The position numbers and the translations under genes were made by a program. Below the pieces are notes generated by a model, which made no database searches, had not been told where the DNA came from, and worked only from the letters and a program-made list of their open reading frames with translations. This document shows, in pieces, positions 1-11,079 of a stretch of DNA of 64,000 nucleotides. This stretch comes from Chloroflexota bacterium (GTDB lineage Bacteria; Chloroflexota; Anaerolineae; Caldilineales; Caldilineaceae): assembly GCA_016861025.1 (NCBI GenBank), contig BOKO01000002.1, positions 124,001 to 188,000 of the forward strand. The letters run 5' to 3'. How positions within the stretch are numbered: position 1 is the stretch's first letter; each line of letters opens with the position of its first letter.

Positions 1-1
1 G

Positions 2-481
<480 letters not shown>

Positions 482-493
482 GAGCAGGAGACC

Positions 494-1594
494 ATGGCTG
501 CAATCAAGATCGAGAACGTCACCAAGAAATTCGGCGATTTCGTCGCCATCGACAATGTGAGCCTGACCATCGAGGATCAGGAGTTTATGGTGTTGCTCGG
601 CCCCAGTGGGTGCGGCAAGACCACGCTGCTGCGCGCCGTCGCCGGGCTAGGCATGGCGGACAGCGGGCGCATCAGCATCGGCGACCGCGACGTGACCTAC
701 CTCCCCCCGCGCCAACGCAAAATCTCGATGGTCTTCCAGAGCTACGCCATCTTCCCACACATGAACGTCTACGACAACATCGCCTTCGGCCTCAAAATGA
801 ACAGGGTGGACAAGGTGGAAACCGACCGTCGCGTGCGTCAGGCCGCCGAGCTGCTGCACATCGAGACGATGCTCGATCGCTATCCTTCCAAGATGAGTGG
901 CGGGCAGCGTCAGCGTGTGGCGGTGGCGCGCGCCATCGCCATGCAGTCGCAGGTGCTGTTGATGGATGAACCGCTCAGCAATCTCGATGCGCTGCTGCGG
1001 CTGGAGATGCGCGCCGAGCTCAAACGGCTGCTCGCCGAAATTCAGGCGACGACGATCTATGTCACGCACGATCAAATCGAGGCGCTGAGCATGGGCGACC
1101 GCATCGCCATCATGCGCGAAGGCAGAATTCTGCAATGCGATCGCCCTACGATTGTCTACGACCGGCCCGCCACCGATTTCGTCGGCGGCTTTATCGGCAA
1201 CCCGCCCATGAATTTCCTCGACGCCCAGGTGCAGCGACACAACGGCAGCGTCGAAGTGTTGATCGGCGACTTCAAGCTGACGCCGCACACACTCATCCAG
1301 CCGCTGCTGCGTGCATACGACGGCAAGCCAATCGTGGTCGGCATCCGCGCCGAGAACATGGAAGCGCTGGCTGCGCCGGCCGCCGACGCACTCAAGGTGA
1401 GTGTACTGGTTGTCGAGCCGCTCGGCGCGCAGAATCTTTTGACCGTGAAGATCGGCGCCAACACGGTCAAAGTATCGACGCACCCCTCGTTTGAAGTTGC
1501 ACCTGACCAGAATATATGGCTGCGATTTCCAGCCGAAAAGATTCGATGGATCGACCGCGACGATGGTCGGGTGCTCTATGCGGAAGCGGCGTAG
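494..1594 (+). CDS. ABC transporter ATP-binding protein, MalK/UgpC type
   Basis: ATPase subunit energising the permease encoded just upstream. All motor motifs are present: Walker A GPSGCGKTT (residues 36-44), Q-loop Gln82, signature MSGGQ (134-138), Walker B LLMDEP (155-160), D-loop SNLD and H-loop His192. The remaining 120 or so residues form the TOBE/OB regulatory domain of the CUT1 ATPase subfamily. Its 366 residues match that family. Such ATPases often serve several transporters; the GH32-linked sugar ABC operon at 51.4-57.7 kb has no ATPase, so this protein or a distant homologue might serve it (inference). Substrate unknown. Confidence 0.93.
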   Translation: MAAIKIENVTKKFGDFVAIDNVSLTIEDQEFMVLLGPSGCGKTTLLRAVAGLGMADSGRISIGDRDVTYLPPRQRKISMVFQSYAIFPHMNVYDNIAFGLKMNRVDKVETDRRVRQAAELLHIETMLDRYPSKMSGGQRQRVAVARAIAMQSQVLLMDEPLSNLDALLRLEMRAELKRLLAEIQATTIYVTHDQIEALSMGDRIAIMREGRILQCDRPTIVYDRPATDFVGGFIGNPPMNFLDAQVQRHNGSVEVLIGDFKLTPHTLIQPLLRAYDGKPIVVGIRAENMEALAAPAADALKVSVLVVEPLGAQNLLTVKIGANTVKVSTHPSFEVAPDQNIWLRFPAEKIRWIDRDDGRVLYAEAA

Positions 1595-1697
1595 CCAGAG
1601 CCGTTCCAAAGCGTAGCCAGAAATGGCGGACAACCTTAAATAGCAAATAGTCGGCTGGCTGAATTGATTGAGAAGTTCGCAGCCATGCTACCATGAC

Positions 1698-1740
1698 CGA
1701 TAGAAGTTCTTGTTTTGGGAATTCTTCTATCGACGATAGA
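1698..1740. promoter_or_regulatory. CGATAG inverted repeats upstream of kup
   Basis: CGATAGAAG (1698-1706) is the exact inverse of CTTCTATCG (1724-1732), and the second arm is the left half of a 15-nt palindrome, TCTATCG-A-CGATAGA (1726-1740). The motif CGATAG/CTATCG therefore occurs three times in 43 nt. It could be an operator, or a leader hairpin for kup, whose start is 72 nt downstream. No convincing -35/-10 pair was found around it. The rest of 1595-1811 shows nothing recognisable. Confidence 0.4.
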
Positions 1741-1811
1741 GTTCCAAGTTATAGACGTACGCCCGTTGACCGGCGTCGTCGCTTGAGCTGGAACTCATAA
1801 CAGGTGGTTTT

Positions 1812-3740
1812 ATGGCTGAAAGCGAACATACTGGCGTTCAATTTGAACCGGTCCTGCGCCACGCTCCTCCGCATGGCAAACATTTGTATTATCTGGCGCT
1901 TGGCGCATTAGGCGTCGTCTACGGCGACATCGGCACCAGCCCACTGTATGCGTTCCGCGAATCGTTCCACGCTGCACATGGCCTCCAGACAAGCACAGAC
2001 AACATCCTCGGCGTGTTGTCGCTCATTTTCTGGTCGCTGATCCTGGTGATCTCGATCAAATACACGATTTTTGTGATGCGCGCCGACAACCACGGCGAGG
2101 GCGGCATCCTGGCGCTGACTGCGTTGATCGGCGCGCGTCGCCGCGTCATGATTCCGGGGACGATGCGTTGGACGCTGGTCATGTTTGGGCTGTTTGGCAC
2201 GGCGCTGCTCTACGGTGATGGGGTGATCACCCCCGCCATTTCGGTGCTTTCCGCCGTGGAGGGGTTGGGCGTCGCCACCCATCTCTTTGATCCATACATC
2301 GTGCCGATCACAATCGTGATCCTGGTGGCGCTGTTTATGATCCAAAGTCGCGGCACCGACCGTGTGGGGCGCATGTTTGGGCCGGTGACGCTGGTCTGGT
2401 TTATTGTGTTGGCAGTGCTCGGCTTGAGCTGGATCGTGCGTCAACCGGGCGTGTTGGCGGCGATCAACCCATACTACGCCGTTGAGTTCTTCGCAACCAA
2501 CGGCTGGCGCGGCTATCTGGTGTTAGGTTCGGTCTTTCTGGTCGTGACCGGCGGCGAGGCGCTCTACGCCGATATGGGGCATTTCGGGCGCGCGCCGATC
2601 CGGCTGGCATGGTACGCAGTGGTGTTGCCCGCCCTCCTGCTCAACTACTTTGGACAGGGAGCGCTCTTGCTCCAACATCCCGAAGCAGTCGAAAATCCCT
2701 TCTACCAGATGGCGCCGGGCTGGGCGTTGATTCCGCTTGTGATCATCGCCACTGCTGCAACCGTGATTGCGTCCCAGGCGCTGATCACCGGGGCGTTCTC
2801 GTTGACGATGCAGGCTGTTCAGCTCGGCTATCTGCCCCGTCTGCCGATCATCCACACTTCGGCGGAGGAAATTGGACAGGTGTACATCGCCGCTGTGAAC
2901 TGGTTGTTGATGATCGCCTGCGTGGCGCTGGTGATTGCGTTTGGCTCGTCAAGCAATCTGGCGGCGGCTTACGGCATGGCTGTCACCACGACTATGGTGA
3001 TCACCACAATCTTGCTGTTCCGCGTCCAGCGCACGCGATGGAAATGGCCGCTGTGGCCCGCGCTTGGCTTGACCGTCTTTTTCCTGACCTTTGACCTGGC
3101 GTTCTGGGGCGCCAACCTGGTGAAAATCCCGGCGGGTGGCTGGTTCCCGCTGTTGGTGGGCGCCGCGATTATGACGTTGATGACGACCTGGCGACAAGGT
3201 CGCAACTTGTTGGCGCAACGGCTCAGGAGCGACACGCGCCGCTTTGTCGATTTCGTGCAGCATCTCGACTTCAGCCAGATCGTGCGCGTGCCGGGCACAG
3301 CCTGTTTCCTATACAGCGACCCCGACGGCACGCCGCCAGCGTTGGTCAAGAATCTGCGTCACAACAAGGTGTTGCACGAACGCGTGATCTTGCTCTCCGT
3401 GATGACGCTCGAAGTGCCGCGTGTGCCGCGCGAACATCGCATAACGTTGACCAAGATCGGCAACGGTTTTTACCGGATTGTGTTGCACTACGGTTTCATG
3501 GAAACCAGCAACGTCATGCGTGATCTGGCGCTGGCCGCCGAACATGGATTAAAGCTCGATCTGCACGAAATCAGCTTCTTCCTGGGCAGCGAGCGACTGC
3601 TGGCGACGGCGCGCCCCGGCATGGCAATCTGGCGCGAAAAACTCTTCGTCGTCATGAGCCGCAACGCCACCAATGCCGCCAGCTTTTTCTCGCTGCCGCC
3701 CGATCGTGTGGTTGAACTGGGGACGCTGGTCGAACTGTAA
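1812..3740 (+). CDS. kup: Low-affinity potassium transporter Kup
   Basis: Potassium uptake permease, probably K+/H+ symport, in the cytoplasmic membrane. The signature GDIGTSPLYA lies at residues 39-48, close to the N-terminus as usual. About twelve hydrophobic segments follow up to roughly residue 450, then a cytoplasmic C-terminal region of about 170 residues; the total of 642 is typical for the KUP/HAK/KT family. The ATG has an AGGTGG ribosome site about 5 nt upstream. It stands alone between an ABC operon and the convergent gcvP and is closed by a hairpin terminator. The leader carries CGATAG inverted repeats that may be regulatory. Confidence 0.97.
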   Translation: MAESEHTGVQFEPVLRHAPPHGKHLYYLALGALGVVYGDIGTSPLYAFRESFHAAHGLQTSTDNILGVLSLIFWSLILVISIKYTIFVMRADNHGEGGILALTALIGARRRVMIPGTMRWTLVMFGLFGTALLYGDGVITPAISVLSAVEGLGVATHLFDPYIVPITIVILVALFMIQSRGTDRVGRMFGPVTLVWFIVLAVLGLSWIVRQPGVLAAINPYYAVEFFATNGWRGYLVLGSVFLVVTGGEALYADMGHFGRAPIRLAWYAVVLPALLLNYFGQGALLLQHPEAVENPFYQMAPGWALIPLVIIATAATVIASQALITGAFSLTMQAVQLGYLPRLPIIHTSAEEIGQVYIAAVNWLLMIACVALVIAFGSSSNLAAAYGMAVTTTMVITTILLFRVQRTRWKWPLWPALGLTVFFLTFDLAFWGANLVKIPAGGWFPLLVGAAIMTLMTTWRQGRNLLAQRLRSDTRRFVDFVQHLDFSQIVRVPGTACFLYSDPDGTPPALVKNLRHNKVLHERVILLSVMTLEVPRVPREHRITLTKIGNGFYRIVLHYGFMETSNVMRDLALAAEHGLKLDLHEISFFLGSERLLATARPGMAIWREKLFVVMSRNATNAASFFSLPPDRVVELGTLVEL

Positions 3741-3756
3741 ACGCTTTCCGACCGTG

Positions 3757-3807
3757 AAGCCGTCTTCCAGGAAGCAAGCCCCCCCTGGAAGACGGCTTGG
3801 AAGCCGT
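3757..3807. terminator. Bidirectional terminator between kup and gcvP
   Basis: AAGCCGTCTTCCAG (3757-3770) pairs perfectly with CTGGAAGACGGCTT (3785-3798): a 14-bp stem with a 14-nt loop. The right arm can alternatively form ACGGCTT-GG-AAGCCGT (3792-3807) followed by TTCTT, a better intrinsic terminator for kup. It fills the 70-bp gap between the stop codons of two convergent genes. Confidence 0.8.
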
Positions 3808-3810
3808 TTC

Positions 3811-6702
<2,892 letters not shown>

Positions 6703-6737
6703 AATTCAATTCTCCTTTGTACTGAACGTTCCACAAC

Positions 6738-6767
6738 AAAAAGCGGGCGCTGCAAAAAAACGCCCGC
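6738..6767 (-). terminator. Riboswitch-controlled intrinsic terminator of gcvP
   Basis: Read on the minus strand: stem GCGGGCG (6761-6767), an 11-nt U-rich loop, CGCCCGC (6743-6749), then a run of five T (6738-6742). It starts 3 nt after the closing helix of aptamer 2 and ends 36 nt before the gcvP ATG. This is the expression platform of the riboswitch. Glycine binding would be expected to prevent termination and switch the gene on, as for other gcv riboswitches; the competing antiterminator helix was not worked out. Confidence 0.85.
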
Positions 6768-6769
6768 CG

Positions 6770-6966
6770 ACTCTGTCGTTGACCTGAGAGATTGACCGGA
6801 TTGGGTCATCCGGCTTGCCCCGTGGGTGGCAGCGTTGGCTGCGCTTTCCAGAGTTGCCTGCGCATCGCGATCCTTTTGCCTGAGAGTGTCACTGCGGGGC
6901 TGTGGCCTGCCCACACGGCTTGCACCTTCGGCGACCGGCGGTGATAAGCCGGTTCTCTCTCGCAAT
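6770..6966 (-). promoter_or_regulatory. Tandem glycine riboswitch
   Basis: Two consecutive glycine aptamers read on the minus strand. Aptamer 1: P1 ATTGCGA (6966-6960) pairs with TCGCGAT, with the hallmark strings GCCGAAGGTGCAAGCC and CTCTCAGGCAAAAGGA inside. Aptamer 2: P1 ACTCTG pairs with CAGAGT (6775-6770), enclosing GGGGCAAGCC and CTCTCAGG. The linker between them is short, as in the known cooperative tandem architecture. Its position in front of gcvP and just before an intrinsic terminator gives the function: sensing excess glycine and inducing glycine cleavage. Confidence 0.96.
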
Positions 6967-6996
6967 GTGTTACGGCTCATCAATTCAAACGTTAAT

Positions 6997-7025
6997 AATA
7001 TAGCATAATTGGCTCATACCGGAAA
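6997..7025 (-). promoter_or_regulatory. Probable promoter of the gcvP riboswitch transcript
   Basis: On the minus strand an AT-rich block reads TATGCTATATTATTAAC. TATATT (7002-6997) could be the -10, about 30 nt before aptamer 1. A 17-nt spacer places only a weak -35 (TTTCCG, 7025-7020). The block lies back to back with the plus-strand promoter of the CHAT gene and the two -35 regions nearly touch. Confidence 0.5.
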
Positions 7026-7027
7026 CG

Positions 7028-7056
7028 TTGAATCTGGTAGATGACAGTGATATAAT
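7028..7056 (+). promoter_or_regulatory. Promoter of the CHAT-STAND gene
   Basis: TTGAAT (7028-7033), exactly 17 nt, TATAAT (7051-7056): a near-consensus housekeeping promoter. Transcription would begin near 7063 and give a leader of about 120 nt before the ATG at 7185. That leader contains a 21-codon open frame (7080-7145) without a clear ribosome site. Nothing else recognisable lies in 6967-7184. Confidence 0.75.
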
Positions 7057-7184
7057 TGTATTAAACAGCGAAGCTCTCGATGTCCCTCTGTTCATCTCGA
7101 TCTACCATGAAAATATTGTCAGTTTTGAACAAGTGGATGCATTGATAGTCAATCACTCTGACAGCGAGTGCTGGGGTGAAACTG

Positions 7185-10100
7185 ATGGCAAACACCGACG
7201 ATGATGTTGCATATCAGGACTTCGAAGTCCGAGTCAACTTTCAGACTGATCAGGGATATCCTGTCGCTGTCAGACAATCCTCAGCGGGTGACGCCTCAGC
7301 CTTTTTTACGACCGATCTCTATTCGAAGCTACTACGGGCAACGCTTCACGCACGGGAAGCTCGGACAGCAGACGAAGCATCGCTGATTTGGCTTGGTGAT
7401 CTTCTGTTCAATGCATTGTTTGGTGGCGAGATCGCTACGTTATTTCGCTCAAACCTGAGTCTGGCGCGCAGCCAAAATGTGCGGTTGCGTATTCGTCTCG
7501 TCATCGAACCACCCGAGCTTGCATATTTACCTTGGGAGTTGATGCACGACCCCGTTGAAGATACATTTCTCGCAATCTCCACAGAAACCTCTCTGGTTCG
7601 CTATATACCGGTTCAAGCGCCAGCGCGCCTTGCCGCTGTCACCTTGCCGTTGCGCATCTTAATTGTCGCTGCAGGCGGACAAGATATGCCATCGCTGGAT
7701 ACAGCGCACGAACTGACGCTGATTCGGGAGGCATTGGCTGAATTGACCACAAGTGGGCAAATACAGATATATGCACTAGAGCACGCTACAATCGCAAGGA
7801 TCAATGAGGCGATGCGCCGCGTTCGGCCGCATGTCTTTCATTTCATTGGACACAGCGTGTTTCAGCAAGAGCAAGCGCTGATCGCACTGGAAGACGATGT
7901 GGGAAATGCAAGATTTATCAATGAACGCTCCTTTCGCGAATTCTTTGTTGGCTTTCCGGATGCGCGTTTGGTCGTACTCAATTCTTGCCAATCGGCGACC
8001 ACTTCGCCTGACCGGGCGCTGACCGGACTGGCGCCGCGTCTCTTACAGCGACATGTGACAGCCGTTGTTGCCATGCAGTATCCCGTAGAGAATGCCACAT
8101 CCTTCATTTTTGCTCGGGAATTCTATCGCAGCATTGCCCAGGGTTATTCAACAGAGGCGGCGGTTGCCGATGCACGACGGGTCATCTATTTGGAAAGCGA
8201 TGGTCAGAAAACTGACTGGGGCAGCCCCGTGCTTTTCCTGCGCTCACCACATAGTTGTCTATTCCAATTGCAGAAGAAGGCGGAAAACACCAAAGATACC
8301 AATGCTGCGCCCAATCAGGATACAGTTCAGAAACGAACCATCTCGACAAAGTATATCGACACAGCTGGCGGCGACTTGATTGGCCGTAACAAAATTGTTC
8401 TAGGTGATGAAGTACACGGCGATAAGGTTACTGGAAACAAGACTGAGTTCCATATCGAACGCATCGAAGGTGGCGCCCGGGTCATTTTCGGCGATGTACA
8501 CGTCAACCAGGCTGCGCCTGTCGACATTCCTGCACCGCCCAAACCAATGCGCCCTCCAGAACCACCCGTCTTCACCGGGCGCGAACAAGAACTGGCCCAT
8601 TATGTAGAACGTCTACAGACAACGGGTCTGGCTGTCATCTCCGGTATGGCGGGTGTGGGTAAAACTGCTCTCGCCTCCGTATTGGCGCGCCGTATGGCTA
8701 CGCCTGATCGAATCTTTTGGCACTCCTTTCATGCACAAGAAAGCTTTGGAATTGTCATCTGGCAATTGGCAGCTTTTCTGGCGCATCATGGCAAAGAAGA
8801 TTTGTGGCGGATGCTTCAGAGCGCACGTCAGATGGGCGAACAACTCCCCCCTGACGAAGTGCTCTTCGATTATGCGTTTCAACTTCTGCGCAGGCAAAAC
8901 TATCTGCTCTGCCTGGACGATCTTCAATTTGTGGACGAGGACCCGCTATTTGCTGGTCAGATGGAGCAACTGCTCGGTTTGCTTGCAGAAGGTGATCTTA
9001 GGTTGATTGTCACCTCGCGGCGTTTGCCGGACTTCATCCTGTCGTCCGACATGGAAGCCTTGACGGGTCTCAACAAAGCAGACACCCGTGCATTTCTGGC
9101 CGCGTGCAAACTTTCGTTGACAGATTCCTTGATTGCCCACTTACATAGCCAGACTGGAGGAAACGCCCAATTGTTAACCTTGGCCGTTGATGCCATCCGA
9201 CATACGCATGACCCTGCACGACTAATCGCACACCTTGCGGAAACAGATAATATTGAGCGTTATCTAATGCAACAGATCGATCGCGGGCTTACTGCCGACG
9301 AACGTGTAGCGATGGAGGCGGCATCCGTCCTGCTTGGTCATGTCGGCACGCGCGACGCTATCGAAGCTATTGGGGTTGGTCACAACATCGGTCGCGTACT
9401 GCGTGGCTTGGCAAGCCGTTACCTGCTCGTTGTTAGCGAAACTGAACATGGTCGTGTCTATGGCTTGCACGCAATGTTGCAGTCGTTCTATTACGACCTT
9501 CTTGGGAGACGTGAGCGGGTGACGATGCACCTGCGTGCCGGTGACTTCTATGCACAGGTCGAGCCGGATGTGCTGAAAGCGGCCCGCCACTATCAGTGTG
9601 CTGGCGAAACGAAGCGAGCCGCTGCGTTGGCGACACAAGATGTATGGTCTATCATCAACCAGGGACAAAGTTGGGCGCTGCTCCAGATTCTTGACGGCTT
9701 TGCGCCAGAGCATTTGGACGCATTGCTACAGGTAAAAGTGAACCTGGCGCGTGGCCAAATTCTCACCCTACTGGGAGAAGGGGAGGTCGCACACAAGAAT
9801 TTTGAGAGTGCACTACAACTGAGTTCAACTCTACCCATTTCGTCTGAACTACGAGAGTTTCGCGCCCAAGTATATGAGGGCATGGGGCGTCTCTTGGAGC
9901 AGGAATCGCCAGATCAAGCACTAGCATGGTTACAGCGTGGGCTTAAAGAATTGGCAGGCATCGGAGACCAATCAGAAGCAGCCCTATATGTTCGCATCGG
10001 CAGCGTTCATATCGCTACAGGCGATTATCCCGCTGCGCTGGCGGCATTGGAGAAGGCGCTGAATCTGCTGCCTCAGGAACCGAGCCAACTACGTGCAAGC

Positions 10101-10952
10101 GCACTGATGAACATCGGCAACATCTATTCCTCTCAGGGCGACATCTCGAAAGGAACCAGCTATGCACTGGCGGCCATGGAAATCGGCCGCCAGTTGCACA
10201 ATCCCTTCCTCTTATTGGCGATTCAAAGCAATCTGGGCATTGACAAAGAGATTGCTGGCGACTGGCAAGGCGCAATTGCCGATTACCGGGAGGCATTGGC
10301 TTTGGCTGAGCGCTTAGGCAGTGTCGCCGATCAAGTCAGGCTTGGAGTCTCGCTAGGAACGCTCTACATCAAGTTGGGTGATGATGGTCTGGCGAACGAG
10401 CACCTGACGCATGTCATCGACTCAGCGCGCCAGCACAGAAATCGCGAGGTTCTGACCTATGCTCTTGCCACACTTGCAGACCTGAGACTGCGTATGGGTG
10501 AACTAGATATGGCGGAGCCGTTATTGGATGAAGCGGTTCAGGTAGCCGCAGAGCTCGGCATCGACTCGATACTGGCCGAGGTGAGTTATCTGCGCGCACA
10601 ACTATGTTTGGGTCGGGGCCAAACTCAGGACGCGCTGCGTTGTGCTGAACGGGCCGCAACACTTGGTCACGAACTTGGTCAACCACTTGAGGAAGGCAAA
10701 TATCTGCGCGTTCTAGCCTGTGCGCAAGCTGCCAATCACCAGCACGGGCAGGCAATCAAGACACTGGAAACAAGTCTCGTGCTTCTAGCTGACCAGGATC
10801 CATATGAGGCTGCATGCACCAGGCTGGTTTGGGGGCAGATTCTAGTCGACGATGGCGATACAGAGCAGGGGGAGATTTTGTTGCTTGAGGCATCATCAGC
10901 CTTTCGGCGTCTGGGTGCACAACGCGAACTGGGCAAACTTATTGCGTCATAG
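7185..10952 (+). CDS. CHAT protease-STAND ATPase-TPR protein
   Basis: Multidomain signalling protein of about 1,256 residues, with no signal peptide or membrane span. Residues about 1-370 form a CHAT caspase-like domain with the dyad His223 (HFIGHS) and Cys268 (LNSCQS). About 388-440 is a Gly-Asp-rich linker (GGDLIG, GDEVHGDKVTGNK). About 450-760 is a STAND/NB-ARC-type ATPase, introduced by FTGREQE, with Walker A GMAGVGKTA (Lys493) and Walker B LLCLDD (Asp578). From about 770 to the end runs an array of TPR-like helical repeats. The ATG at 7185 is preferred over the GTG at 7176 because GGGGTGA sits just before it. By analogy with CHAT-STAND and TPR-CHAT proteins in bacterial immunity it may be a sensor that cleaves a partner on activation; trigger and substrate are unknown. 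Confidence 0.9.
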   Translation: MANTDDDVAYQDFEVRVNFQTDQGYPVAVRQSSAGDASAFFTTDLYSKLLRATLHAREARTADEASLIWLGDLLFNALFGGEIATLFRSNLSLARSQNVRLRIRLVIEPPELAYLPWELMHDPVEDTFLAISTETSLVRYIPVQAPARLAAVTLPLRILIVAAGGQDMPSLDTAHELTLIREALAELTTSGQIQIYALEHATIARINEAMRRVRPHVFHFIGHSVFQQEQALIALEDDVGNARFINERSFREFFVGFPDARLVVLNSCQSATTSPDRALTGLAPRLLQRHVTAVVAMQYPVENATSFIFAREFYRSIAQGYSTEAAVADARRVIYLESDGQKTDWGSPVLFLRSPHSCLFQLQKKAENTKDTNAAPNQDTVQKRTISTKYIDTAGGDLIGRNKIVLGDEVHGDKVTGNKTEFHIERIEGGARVIFGDVHVNQAAPVDIPAPPKPMRPPEPPVFTGREQELAHYVERLQTTGLAVISGMAGVGKTALASVLARRMATPDRIFWHSFHAQESFGIVIWQLAAFLAHHGKEDLWRMLQSARQMGEQLPPDEVLFDYAFQLLRRQNYLLCLDDLQFVDEDPLFAGQMEQLLGLLAEGDLRLIVTSRRLPDFILSSDMEALTGLNKADTRAFLAACKLSLTDSLIAHLHSQTGGNAQLLTLAVDAIRHTHDPARLIAHLAETDNIERYLMQQIDRGLTADERVAMEAASVLLGHVGTRDAIEAIGVGHNIGRVLRGLASRYLLVVSETEHGRVYGLHAMLQSFYYDLLGRRERVTMHLRAGDFYAQVEPDVLKAARHYQCAGETKRAAALATQDVWSIINQGQSWALLQILDGFAPEHLDALLQVKVNLARGQILTLLGEGEVAHKNFESALQLSSTLPISSELREFRAQVYEGMGRLLEQESPDQALAWLQRGLKELAGIGDQSEAALYVRIGSVHIATGDYPAALAALEKALNLLPQEPSQLRASALMNIGNIYSSQGDISKGTSYALAAMEIGRQLHNPFLLLAIQSNLGIDKEIAGDWQGAIADYREALALAERLGSVADQVRLGVSLGTLYIKLGDDGLANEHLTHVIDSARQHRNREVLTYALATLADLRLRMGELDMAEPLLDEAVQVAAELGIDSILAEVSYLRAQLCLGRGQTQDALRCAERAATLGHELGQPLEEGKYLRVLACAQAANHQHGQAIKTLETSLVLLADQDPYEAACTRLVWGQILVDDGDTEQGEILLLEASSAFRRLGAQRELGKLIAS

Positions 10953-11079
10953 AAGGACGTGGCGCATCAGAATACTCGCAGTTCATCGATAGCCACACAT
11001 CGTATGTGTATGTTGAGAAACTCTCGCGTTGCTCGTGACAACATTGAGCGCCGCTTTAAACAGAGAGAAAAGGTATATC

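Noticed and set aside
1595..1811. c-di-AMP (ydaO) riboswitch ahead of kup
   Set aside because: I looked for the conserved GC-rich core of that class and did not find it; only short inverted repeats are present.
7080..7145. 21-codon gene in the CHAT leader
   Set aside because: No ribosome site and no recognisable product; kept only as a low-interest observation.
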